From Oricola nitratireducens (lineage in GTDB: Bacteria; Pseudomonadota; Alphaproteobacteria; Rhizobiales; Rhizobiaceae), in the NCBI RefSeq assembly GCF_014904745.1, contig NZ_JACZCS010000005.1, forward strand, positions 64,753 to 128,752: 64,000 nt of DNA, read 5' to 3'. A program made the position numbers and the translations under genes. Position 1 is the first letter of the stretch. The number at the start of each line of letters is the position of its first letter. The notes below the pieces were generated by a model. It made no database searches. It was not told where the DNA came from and saw only the letters and a list, made by a program, of their open reading frames with translations. Below are positions 26,032-34,184 of the stretch, one piece after another.

Positions 26032-27030
26032 TCAAGACCCGTTGGCCGCGACGGCCGCGTCGATCAGGTCCTTGCCGATGTCGCCTTCGAACTGGTCCCA
26101 GACGGGCTTCATCGTGGAGACCCACTCGGCGCGCTGCTCGGGCGTCAGCTCGCGGACGGTCGCGCCGGCGTCGATGATGTTCTGCTTGTTGGCGGCTTCC
26201 TTCTCGGCGACCTGGGCGTTGGCCTTCATGGTCACGTCCTCGACGATCGACAGGAACTGGTCGCGCACGGCCGGGTCGAGGCCGTTGAGCCAGTCGGTCG
26301 AGGTGACGAGAAGATAAGCGAGGAGCTGGTGGTTGGTCTCGGTGATGCCGTCCTGCACCTCGAAGAACTTCTGGGTGTAGATGTTGGACCAGGTGTTCTC
26401 CTGCCCGTCGACGACGCCGGTCTGCAGCGCGCCGTAGACTTCCTTGAAGGCGAGTTTCTGCGCGGATGCACCCATTGCCTCGATCATGGCGACGGCCACG
26501 TCGGAGGTCTGGACGCGGAACTTCAGGCCGTCGGCGTCGGAGGGCACGAGCAGCGGCTTGTTGGCCGAGAACTGCTTCAGGCCGGACGACCAGTAGCCGA
26601 GACCGGTGTAGCCGGAGGGTTCCGTCACCTTCAGCAGGCCCTTGCCCGCGTCGGAGGTGGTGAACCTGGAGACCGCGTCGAGCGAGGAGAACAGGAACGG
26701 CAGGTCGAAGAGGCGATATTTCTTGGTGTAGGCCTCGAATTTCGACAGCGACGGGGCGGCAAGCTGCACGTCGCCGAGGAGCAGGGCTTCCATGACCTTG
26801 TCGTCGTCATAGAGGGTCGAGTTCGGGAAGACCTCCATGCAGGCAATACCGTTCATCTCGTCGTTGACGCGTTCGGCGAGCATGGTCGCGGCGTCGCCCT
26901 TGGGGTGGCCGGTCGCGGCGACGACGTGGCTGAACTTGATGACCATTTCGCCGTCGTCGCACTGGGCCATGGCTTGCGTCGCGGTCAGCGAAATGGCGAG
27001 CGCCGATACGGCGCCGAGAAGCTTTTTCAT
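26032..27030 (-). CDS. dctP: TRAP transporter substrate-binding protein (DctP)
   Basis: A 332-residue periplasmic protein with a signal peptide ending near TQAMAQ. DctP-family features include IKFSHVVAATGHPKG, a LGDVQLAAPSLSKF segment, LKFRVQTSDV with the arginine that usually holds the ligand carboxylate, and GALQTGVVDGQENTW. The ligand is therefore probably a C4-dicarboxylate or another small carboxylate. It is the first transporter gene after a sigma-54-type promoter and the dctBD genes, which supports dicarboxylate-responsive control. Confidence 0.92.
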   Translation of the reverse strand: MKKLLGAVSALAISLTATQAMAQCDDGEMVIKFSHVVAATGHPKGDAATMLAERVNDEMNGIACMEVFPNSTLYDDDKVMEALLLGDVQLAAPSLSKFEAYTKKYRLFDLPFLFSSLDAVSRFTTSDAGKGLLKVTEPSGYTGLGYWSSGLKQFSANKPLLVPSDADGLKFRVQTSDVAVAMIEAMGASAQKLAFKEVYGALQTGVVDGQENTWSNIYTQKFFEVQDGITETNHQLLAYLLVTSTDWLNGLDPAVRDQFLSIVEDVTMKANAQVAEKEAANKQNIIDAGATVRELTPEQRAEWVSTMKPVWDQFEGDIGKDLIDAAVAANGS

Positions 27031-27166
27031 GAGATTAACCTCCACTGCGGGGACCATTCCCCGGTTCTCACGTCACAGGGAGTTGTCCGAAATCCGCCGT
27101 CGCGGTCGCGCGGCCGGAATTCCTCTCCTCCCTCAAAAGGCGTTAAAACCTTTCGTAGCGTTAACT

Positions 27167-27182
27167 AGCACGCGGCGTGCCA
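27167..27182 (-). promoter_or_regulatory. Sigma-54 (-24/-12) promoter of dctPQM
   Basis: Read on the minus strand the sequence is TGGCACGCCGCGTGCT, matching the consensus TGGCACG-N4-TTGCW at every position but one. The GG and GC dinucleotides are exactly 10 bp apart. The start of transcription would fall near 27156, about 125 bp before the dctP ATG. The adjacent dctD gene encodes a sigma-54 activator. Confidence 0.85.
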
Positions 27183-27235
27183 GTTTCGCGATTGGCGGAT
27201 TTGCGGGGTTTCAAGGCGGAGCGGGCCGGGAAAAC

Positions 27236-27283
27236 GGGTAGATTCCTACCCATGCGCCCGCGGGCATGTTTCGAATCCTACCC
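27236..27283 (-). promoter_or_regulatory. Candidate DctD enhancer sites
   Basis: GGGTAG and CTACCC (27236-27251) form a perfect palindrome with a 4-bp centre. A second half-site CCTACCC lies at 27277-27283, overlapping the dctD stop codon. The centre of the first site is near -88 relative to the predicted start of dctP transcription, a normal enhancer distance for a sigma-54 activator. Confidence 0.6.
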
Positions 27284-28636
27284 GTCGGGGTCGTCCGACG
27301 AGATGCCGTGTTTCTGCATCTTGTCGTAGAGGCCCTTACGCGAGATGCCGAGCGCCGTGTAGACGTCCTTCAGCCGTCCGCCCGCCTTGCGGATCTCGGC
27401 TTCGATGACCGCGCGCTCGAAGGCCGCCATGCGGTCGGGCAGCGGGCCGGCGAAGTCTCCGCCGGCATCCGTGGCGGCGGTCTTGAAACCGTTCCAGAGA
27501 CCCAGCACCCAGCGGTCGGCGATGTTGCGCAATTCGCGGACATTGCCCGGCCATGCGTGTTCGAGAAGCTGGCGTTCGAGCGCAGGCGTGAAATCGGGGA
27601 TCTCGCGGCGGTAACGGGCGCGGGCCTGGCGGGCGAGATGCTCGAACAGCAACGGAATGTCCTCGCGGCGATCGCGCAGCGGCGGGATCGATACCGAGAC
27701 GACATTCAGGCGGTAGAACAGGTCGGCGCGGAAGCGCCCGGCCTCGGCTTCCCGGCCGAGATCGGACTTGGTGGCGGCGACGAAGCGCACATCGAGCGGG
27801 ATGCGCTTGTTGGACCCGAGCCGTTCGATGGCGCGTTCCTCGATGGCGCGCAGGAGCTTCGCCTGCAGGTCGAGGGGCATGGATTCGATCTCGTCGAGAA
27901 AGACCGTGCCGCCATTGGCGTGTTCGAGCTTGCCGATGCGCTGCTTCGACGCGCCGGTGAAGGCGCCGGCCTCGTGGCCGAACAGTTCCGATTCGAAGAT
28001 GTCCGGGGGCAGGGCGGCGCAGTTGAGCGCGACGAAAGCGGCCGGCGCGCGGGCCGAGAAATCATGCAGGGCGCGGGCGACGACCTCCTTGCCGGACCCG
28101 GTCTCGCCGAGGACGACGACATCTGCGTCGGCGTCGGCGATCAGCACGATCTCGTCGCGCAAGGCGGCGATTACGGGGGAGCGGCCGACGATTCGCTCGG
28201 CGATGCCGCTGCCGGCATCGAGTTCGGAGCGTAGGATCCGGTTCTCGAGCACGAGACGGCGTTTTTCGAGCGCGCGGCGGGTCACGGCGCCGAGGTCCTG
28301 TACGCGGAAGGGCTTGGGGATGAAATCGTAGGCGCCCTCGCGCATCGCGTCGACGGCGAGCTGGATATCGCCATGGCCGGTGACGAGGATGACGGGAATC
28401 GCGGGGTCGATCTCCAACACCTTGGCCATGAACTGCATGCCGTCCATGCCCGGCATGCGGATGTCGCTGACGACCGTGCCGGCGAAATCGCGGCCGATGG
28501 CGGACAGCGCGTCGGCGGGCGACTTGAAATCGGCGACCGTCAGATCGTCGAGTTCGAGGCCCTGGCGCAGCGCGTGGCGCAAATCGTCGTCGTCGTCGAC
28601 GAGCAGGACTTCGGGCTTGGCGGCGTTTGCGGTCAT
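27278..28636 (-). CDS. dctD: Sigma-54-dependent response regulator DctD
   Basis: A 452-residue NtrC-class activator. The receiver domain (about 8-125) has the phospho-acceptor D58 in VVSDIRMPG. The AAA+ domain (about 150-375) has Walker A GETGSGKE and the sigma-54-contacting GAFTGA loop, so it is a true sigma-54 activator. A Fis-type helix-turn-helix lies at the end (GGRLKDVYTALGISRKGLYDKM). It follows dctB by 13 bp and directly precedes the sigma-54 promoter of dctPQM. Phosphorylated by DctB, it should switch on the TRAP transporter in response to external dicarboxylate. Confidence 0.95.
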   Translation of the reverse strand: MTANAAKPEVLLVDDDDDLRHALRQGLELDDLTVADFKSPADALSAIGRDFAGTVVSDIRMPGMDGMQFMAKVLEIDPAIPVILVTGHGDIQLAVDAMREGAYDFIPKPFRVQDLGAVTRRALEKRRLVLENRILRSELDAGSGIAERIVGRSPVIAALRDEIVLIADADADVVVLGETGSGKEVVARALHDFSARAPAAFVALNCAALPPDIFESELFGHEAGAFTGASKQRIGKLEHANGGTVFLDEIESMPLDLQAKLLRAIEERAIERLGSNKRIPLDVRFVAATKSDLGREAEAGRFRADLFYRLNVVSVSIPPLRDRREDIPLLFEHLARQARARYRREIPDFTPALERQLLEHAWPGNVRELRNIADRWVLGLWNGFKTAATDAGGDFAGPLPDRMAAFERAVIEAEIRKAGGRLKDVYTALGISRKGLYDKMQKHGISSDDPDG

Positions 28637-28649
28637 GGGTGCCTGGTCC

Positions 28650-30449
28650 TCATTCGGCGGCCCTCACCTGCCGTCCGGCGGCCGGGAGGTCGATCACGAA
28701 GCAGGCGCCGCCGTCACGGTTTTCGACGCGGACGGAGCCCTGCAGATCGCGCACGACGCTGTCGACGATGGAGAGGCCGAGCCCGAGGCCGGAGCCGACG
28801 GGCTTGGTGGTGAAGAACGGTTCGAAGATCTTCTCGCGCACGGCCGGATCGATGCCCGGGCCATTGTCTGAAATCTCGATGCGGACGCGGCCGCCGTCGC
28901 CGCGCGCGACGATGGCGATGCGCGCGCCGGCGGGCGCGCGGTCCTCGCCGCCGCACAGCGCGTCGACGGCGTTGCCGACCAGATTGACGATGATCTGCGA
29001 CAGGCGGATGCGTCCGGTATGGGCGGCGAGGTCCGGCTCGATGTCGGTCGTGACGGCGACGCCCGCCTTCTTCGCTTTCTGGCCGACGAGCAGAAGCGCC
29101 TCGCCGACCACGGGTTCGACCGGAACGGGCACGAGGGCCGTTCCGGGCTTGCGCGAAAAGGCAAGCAGCGTCCTCGACAGCGCGCTCATGCGGTCGACCA
29201 TCTGGCCGATGCGGGCGAGTGCGTCGGGAAGCGCCGCGGTCTTGCCGCGCTCGACCATTCTGGCGGCGTTGTCGGCATAGGTTTTGATCGCGGCGAGCGG
29301 CTGGTTGTATTCGTGGCTCAGCGTCGCCGACATCTGGCCGATGACGGCGAGCTTGGCGGCGTGAACCAGTTCGTCCTGGGTCTCGCGCAACTGTTCTTCC
29401 GTCAGGCGGCGGACCTCGATCTCGTTGCGCAGCGCGACGTTGACCTCGGACAGTTCGGCGGTGCGGTCGCGCACCAGACGCTCCAGCCGCATGCTCTGGG
29501 CCTTCTCGCGGCGGATGCGGGCATGGTTCATTTCCCGGCGGACGACGACGAGGAAGGCGATCATGCCGGCGAGGATGACGGCCAGCCCGGCCAGCAGGGC
29601 GGCATTGCGCCGCGCTGTTTCCACGGGGGCAGAATCGGCGAGCACATGCATCGTCCAGCCGAGGATCGGAATGGTGCGCGACGCTTCGACGTAACGGGCA
29701 TTCGCGGCTTGGGGTACGCGCATGAATTCGCCGGCGGAATAGGACAGCGGCGCGACCCCGGGGGCGGCTTCCGAGGCCTTCCACGGCTTGCCGACCCATT
29801 CTGGGCGGTTCGACAGGAAGACGAATTCGTGCGCATCGGTGACGATGATCGGGTAACTCGACAGCGACCAGTTCGCCTCGATGGCGCCGAAGGGGACCAT
29901 GACCACGATCATGCCAACATTGCCGTGCCCGTTCGGGCCGGCGATGTGCGACGCGAAGGCGTAGGCGCGCGAGCCGTCGGCGAGGCGCAGCGCGGCGCGG
30001 CCGAGACGGCGTTGCGAGACGGCGACGGCAAGTCCCGAGCGGGCGATCGTCTGCGTGCCGGCGAGGCCGCGCGCCGACGCCAGCACATTGCCGTCGATGT
30101 CGGCGATGGCGACATCGCGGGCGCCGGAGGCGCCGGCAACCCGCATCAGAAGCGTGCGCATGGATTCCGCCCGCTCGCGGCCGGGCGATGCAAAGAGGTC
30201 GCGGATATCGGCGCGGCGACTGAGCAGCGGCGGGATCAGGCGGTACTTCTCCATGACGCCGGTCAGCGCCTCGATCTGGAGGGCGAGGCTTTCCTCGGCG
30301 CTGCCGCGCAGCTGGTCGAAGGCGCGGGCGCCCGCCCAGTCGCGGGCGAGCCAGACGGACAGGACGAGGCACACGAGCGTGCCGCCGACCACCGCGCGGG
30401 TGGCCAGCCGGTAACGTCTCCTTAATTGCGCGCCGTTCGGTGTCGCCAT
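28650..30449 (-). CDS. dctB: Sensor histidine kinase DctB
   Basis: A 599-residue membrane kinase. A first helix (about 18-36) and a second (about 285-308) flank a periplasmic double-PAS/PDC sensor of about 250 residues (YRLIPPLLSRRADI resembles the DctB sensor start). A coiled-coil linker follows, then the HisKA box with the phospho-His in SHEYNQPLAAIKTYADNA (near 376), and the HATPase N and G boxes (NLVGNAVDAL, DNGPGID, GSGLGLGLSI). It senses extracellular dicarboxylate and phosphorylates DctD. The HEYNQP form of the H-box is typical of the DctB subclass. Confidence 0.94.
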   Translation of the reverse strand: MATPNGAQLRRRYRLATRAVVGGTLVCLVLSVWLARDWAGARAFDQLRGSAEESLALQIEALTGVMEKYRLIPPLLSRRADIRDLFASPGRERAESMRTLLMRVAGASGARDVAIADIDGNVLASARGLAGTQTIARSGLAVAVSQRRLGRAALRLADGSRAYAFASHIAGPNGHGNVGMIVVMVPFGAIEANWSLSSYPIIVTDAHEFVFLSNRPEWVGKPWKASEAAPGVAPLSYSAGEFMRVPQAANARYVEASRTIPILGWTMHVLADSAPVETARRNAALLAGLAVILAGMIAFLVVVRREMNHARIRREKAQSMRLERLVRDRTAELSEVNVALRNEIEVRRLTEEQLRETQDELVHAAKLAVIGQMSATLSHEYNQPLAAIKTYADNAARMVERGKTAALPDALARIGQMVDRMSALSRTLLAFSRKPGTALVPVPVEPVVGEALLLVGQKAKKAGVAVTTDIEPDLAAHTGRIRLSQIIVNLVGNAVDALCGGEDRAPAGARIAIVARGDGGRVRIEISDNGPGIDPAVREKIFEPFFTTKPVGSGLGLGLSIVDSVVRDLQGSVRVENRDGGACFVIDLPAAGRQVRAAE

Positions 30450-30520
30450 CCGACGGGTTTTACCGGTCAGGCAGGCCGCTGCACAAGCGGCAGGTCAAAG
30501 GAGACCGTTTTTGCGGCGGA

Positions 30521-31228
30521 TCAGGCGGTCGCGCCCTCGATGGTCGCCTCGATGTGATCGATCAGCGCGTCGGGCAGGCCGAGACGGCCGGCGAGCATGT
30601 CGAGATAGCCGCGTTCGGCGCGGCTGTCGGGCCGGATCGTCAGGCGCGAGGCAGTGTAGAGCTCGACCTTCTGGGCGTCGGTCCTGGCGGTTGCGACAAT
30701 GACATCGAGATCGAGCGGGGCGTTCAGCTCGCGCTTGATGAATTCGGCGGCGTCCTGGTCGATCCCCGACATGGCGAGTTTGCCGGCGATCTGTTCGCGT
30801 TCCTTGTCATCGACATGGCCGTCGGCGCGGGCGGCAGCGATCATGGCGCGGATGAGCGCGAGCGCAAACTCGTCCTCGCCCTGCGGCGCGGCGGCCGGAT
30901 CGAAGGCGGTGTCGGAGGGCGGCGGCAGCAATTGCCGGTCGCCGGCGGCCTCCTGCCGGCTCTGTTCGGGTTCGTTGCCGGACTGGTAGTTCTGGTAGGC
31001 CTTCCAGGCGAGGCCGGCGACGGCGGCGAGACCGCCGAGCTTCAGGGCCGAGCCGGTGACCGAGCGCCCGGCTCCGGTGCCGAGCAGGATCGCCGCGATG
31101 GCGCCGGTGGCGATCGGATTGTCCCTGGCGAGCTGGCCGACCTGTCCGGCCTTGTCGCGAACCGTTCCCTCGGTGCCGGGAACCTGCGTGTCGAGCAGGT
31201 CGGTCAGAAGCTTCTTGGGATCAAACAT
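30521..31228 (-). CDS. DUF533/YebE-like protein with TerB-type domain
   Basis: A 235-residue protein. The N-terminal part (MFDPKKLLTDLL, then a glycine-rich hydrophobic stretch GAIAAILLGTGAGRS and KLGGLAAVAGLAWKAY) matches DUF533/YebE membrane-associated proteins. A proline-rich linker leads to a helical TerB-like domain (about 118-235; LIRAMIAAARADGHVDDKEREQI). The molecular role is unknown; relatives respond to envelope stress. It stands as a single gene between dctB and the second TRAP operon. Confidence 0.82.
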   Translation of the reverse strand: MFDPKKLLTDLLDTQVPGTEGTVRDKAGQVGQLARDNPIATGAIAAILLGTGAGRSVTGSALKLGGLAAVAGLAWKAYQNYQSGNEPEQSRQEAAGDRQLLPPPSDTAFDPAAAPQGEDEFALALIRAMIAAARADGHVDDKEREQIAGKLAMSGIDQDAAEFIKRELNAPLDLDVIVATARTDAQKVELYTASRLTIRPDSRAERGYLDMLAGRLGLPDALIDHIEATIEGATA

Positions 31229-31338
31229 CGGGTCCTCCAGGGTTCAGGGATCGCATGCGGACGGCGCGCCGCGAGACGCCCATCAGGTGGTGTCCATGGC
31301 AGCCGAATGCAACACGGCGATGATTGCGGCGCGGCACG

Positions 31339-31364
31339 AAAAAACCCCCGCTTGCGGGCGGGGG
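31339..31364 (-). terminator. Rho-independent terminator of the second TRAP operon
   Basis: On the minus strand a CCCCCGC/GCGGGGG stem with a 6-nt loop (31345-31364) is followed by six T residues (31339-31344). It lies 21 bp after the large-permease stop. Confidence 0.9.
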
Positions 31365-31385
31365 CTGTCGCGAAGCGATTGCCGC

Positions 31386-33263
31386 CTACTGGATTTTCGG
31401 AGGCTGACTCAGATCCGCCGGCTGTTCGGCCGGGGCGGGTTCGACCGCGGGCGGCGTGCCGTTGAGATTGAGCCCGCCGGGCAGGCCGGGAAGACCCGTT
31501 GCCGGGGGATTGCCGCCCGACTGGTCGCCGAGGCCGGACGGTGCCGTGCCATTCAGATTGAGCCCGCCGGGCAGGCCGAAGCCGCCATTGCCGCCGCCGT
31601 CCTGTCCCGGGAGGCCGGGAAGGCCGCTTGGCGCTTGCGGCGCGCCCATCCCGGGCAGCTGGATCTGCACGTCGTCAAGGTTAAACGTCGGTTCGCTGTC
31701 CTTGTAGTGGGTGACGAGGCGCGGAAAGGCGATGACGATCATGATCGCGACGAACTGGATCGCGATATAGGGCAGCGCGCCCTTGTAGATTTCGACGGTG
31801 CGGATGCCCTCGATGCGCTTGCCGGTCACCTCGTCGTTCCAGGCCTTCAGCGGCGAGATCGAGCGGAGGTAGAACAGGCCGAAGCCGAAAGGCGGCGTCA
31901 GGAACGAGGTCTGCAGGTTGATGCCGAGAATGATGCCGAGCCAGATCAGGTCGATGCCCAGCGTCTCGGCCGGCTTGACCAGAAGCGGCACGACGATGAA
32001 GGCGATCTCGAAGAAATCGAGGAAGCACCCGAGGATAAAGACGATGATGGTGACGACGATCAGGAAGCCGTGTTCGCCGCCGGGCAGCGCCAGCAGCAGG
32101 TCCTCGATCCAGAGATGGCCGTTGATGCCGTAGAAGGTCAGGCCGAAAAAGCGGGCGCCGATCAGGATGAACATCACGAAGGCGGTCAGCTTGGTCGTCG
32201 AATCGAGCGCCTCCTTGAGCGTCGACAGGCCGAGGCGGCCCTTGATCAGGGCGAGGGCCAGCGCGCCCGTCGCGCCCATCGCGCCGCCCTCGGTCGGCGT
32301 CGCGATGCCGAGGAAGATGGTGCCGAGCACGAGGAAGATCAGCGCCAGCGGCGGGATCAGCACGATGATCACCTGCTCCGCAAGGCGCGAGATGATGCCC
32401 AGCTTCATGTAGCGGTTGATCAGGCTGAAGGTGAGCGCGGATGCCGTGGCGATGGTCGCCGACCAGACGAAGCGGGTTTCGTAGCGCAAGCTCTCGAAGA
32501 CGTGGTTGTAGAGCACGTAATGCAGGCCGACCGTCAGCACGATCATGACGAGCAGCGACAACACGCCGCCGCCCAAAGTGCGGAACTCGTCGGGAAGCGC
32601 CGGCGCGGCCTTGGGGCGGATCAGCGTCACGAAGAAGATGTAGGCGCAGTACATGGCGATGATCATCACCGCGGGCAGCACCGCGCCGACATACATGTCG
32701 CCGACCGAGCGGCCGAGCTGGTCGGACATGACGATCAGGACGAGCGACGGCGGGACGATCTGCGCCAGCGTGCCGGACGCGGCGATCGTGCCGGTGGCGA
32801 GCGAGCGGTCGTAGCCGTAGCGCATCATGATCGGCAGCGAGATCAGGCCCATGGCGATGACCGACGCGGCAACCACGCCGGTGGTCGCGCCGAGCAGCGC
32901 GCCGACGATGATGACGGCATAGGCGAGGCCGCCGCGAACCGGCCCGAACAACTGCCCGATCGTGTCGAGCAGATCCTCGGCCATGCGCGATCGCTCCAGT
33001 ATCAGCCCCATGAAGGTGAAGAACGGGATCGCCAGCAACGTGTCGTTGCGCATGACGTCGAAGGTTCGGTTGGCATTGGCCTGGATCAGGCTCGGGAAAA
33101 GCCGGATCTGGTCCGGCGCGAAGGCCGAGAGCTCGACGCCGATGAAGAAGAAGGCAAGGCCGCCGGCGGCGAGCGTGAAGGCGACCGGATAGCCGATGAG
33201 AAGCATCGCCATCACGGTGGTGAACATGATGGGCGCCAGATTATGCGCGATGAGTTCGATCAT
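31386..33263 (-). CDS. TRAP transporter large permease with Gly/Pro-rich C-terminal tail
   Basis: A 625-residue TRAP large subunit. Membrane motifs: LAIPFFTFMGLILERS, GATTGVVAASVIAMGLISLP, IATPTEGGAMGATGAL, TSFLTPPFGFGLFYLRS. It belongs to the long-form group. After the last helix (near 530) comes a hydrophilic tail of about 90 residues rich in Gly, Pro, Leu and Asn that repeats GLPGGLNLNGT twice and PGLPG several times, unlike any part of the transport core. It overlaps the small permease gene by 4 bp. No binding-protein gene adjoins it, so substrate is unknown. Confidence 0.9.
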   Translation of the reverse strand: MIELIAHNLAPIMFTTVMAMLLIGYPVAFTLAAGGLAFFFIGVELSAFAPDQIRLFPSLIQANANRTFDVMRNDTLLAIPFFTFMGLILERSRMAEDLLDTIGQLFGPVRGGLAYAVIIVGALLGATTGVVAASVIAMGLISLPIMMRYGYDRSLATGTIAASGTLAQIVPPSLVLIVMSDQLGRSVGDMYVGAVLPAVMIIAMYCAYIFFVTLIRPKAAPALPDEFRTLGGGVLSLLVMIVLTVGLHYVLYNHVFESLRYETRFVWSATIATASALTFSLINRYMKLGIISRLAEQVIIVLIPPLALIFLVLGTIFLGIATPTEGGAMGATGALALALIKGRLGLSTLKEALDSTTKLTAFVMFILIGARFFGLTFYGINGHLWIEDLLLALPGGEHGFLIVVTIIVFILGCFLDFFEIAFIVVPLLVKPAETLGIDLIWLGIILGINLQTSFLTPPFGFGLFYLRSISPLKAWNDEVTGKRIEGIRTVEIYKGALPYIAIQFVAIMIVIAFPRLVTHYKDSEPTFNLDDVQIQLPGMGAPQAPSGLPGLPGQDGGGNGGFGLPGGLNLNGTAPSGLGDQSGGNPPATGLPGLPGGLNLNGTPPAVEPAPAEQPADLSQPPKIQ

Positions 33264-33850
33264 CTCTTGATCCTCTCATCGATATCGGCCGCGGATTCGA
33301 GCTCCTCGATGATCGGCGGCATGTCATGCTTGGCGGTCGGATCGTCGATCAGGCCCATGATCACCGCGATGCGCTTGATGATTTCCGAAAAGGCCTGCGC
33401 CGTCAGTAGCGCGAATCCGCAGAAAATCATCATCTTGGCGGGCCACAGGACGAGGCCGCCCGCATTCACCGAAACCTCGCCGGACTGCATGGAATGCAGC
33501 ATGAAGGGCCAGCCGAGATAGATCATCACGCCGCAGAAGGGCAGCAGGAAGAAGATGTGGCCGAGAAGGTCGATCCAGTCGCGGATACGCTTGGACAGAT
33601 GCGCGGTGGCGATATCGATCCGCACATGCTCGTTACGCTGGAGCGTATAGGCCGCGGCCAGCAGGAAGACCGTGCCGTAGAGATACCACTGCAGTTCCAG
33701 CCAGGCGTTCGACGAGGTGTCGAAGATTTTTCGAATGGTTGCGTTGCCGGCGCTGACGAGCACGGCAACCAGAATGAGCCATGACACGGACCGGCCGATA
33801 AAGGCGGTCACGGCGTCGATGGCGCGCGACAATTTCAGCAATGGAGCCAT
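33260..33850 (-). CDS. TRAP transporter small permease
   Basis: A 196-residue DctQ-type protein with four hydrophobic helices. The signature SNAWLELQWYLYGTVFLLAAAYTLQRNEHVRIDI marks the subgroup that partners long large permeases. The charged C-terminal tail (EELESAADIDERIKR) is cytoplasmic. The start MAPLLKLSRA at 33850 fits family length; the longer upstream reading looks non-coding. It is coupled to the large permease by a 4-bp overlap. The expected DctP gene is missing on both sides. Confidence 0.88.
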   Translation of the reverse strand: MAPLLKLSRAIDAVTAFIGRSVSWLILVAVLVSAGNATIRKIFDTSSNAWLELQWYLYGTVFLLAAAYTLQRNEHVRIDIATAHLSKRIRDWIDLLGHIFFLLPFCGVMIYLGWPFMLHSMQSGEVSVNAGGLVLWPAKMMIFCGFALLTAQAFSEIIKRIAVIMGLIDDPTAKHDMPPIIEELESAADIDERIKR

Positions 33851-34184
33851 CTCTCTCCCCAGATGCGGGCCCGGTATGACCGTGCCGGGCTGGCCGCCGG
33901 CAGCCTGCCCTTTCCTGCGCTGTTGCGCCTGACATTGCAAGCGCACGCGAATACCCGCCGATTATGGCGACTGGCCTTGCTTGCTAGCACCGGCGATCCG
34001 AATTCACAATCGAGTGGTTAGTTTTCCGGACCACTTTTTGGTCGCACCGTTGTCACAAACGGCGCCAAGTATCCCTCATGCCCATTTTCCAGCGTCCGGG
34101 GCCAGTAATTTGGCGCTAATCGCTTGCTCTTGGGGCATAAATCTTCTTTGATTGATCCGTCAAACAACAAAAGGGAGAGTTGCG
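33851..34184. other. Divergent promoter region without a gene
   Basis: This 334-bp gap separates the TRAP small permease (leftward) and the ABC-type binding protein (rightward). It must hold promoters for both. It becomes AT-richer after 34000. I see no coding frame and no convincing palindrome; the only clear element is AGGGAG just before the 34185 ATG. Confidence 0.5.

Noticed and set aside
31056..33521. An 821-residue plus-strand frame over the second TRAP permease
   Set aside because: Composition (Asp/Gln/Arg/His-rich, no hydrophobic core) is that of a shadow of a membrane protein gene on the other strand.
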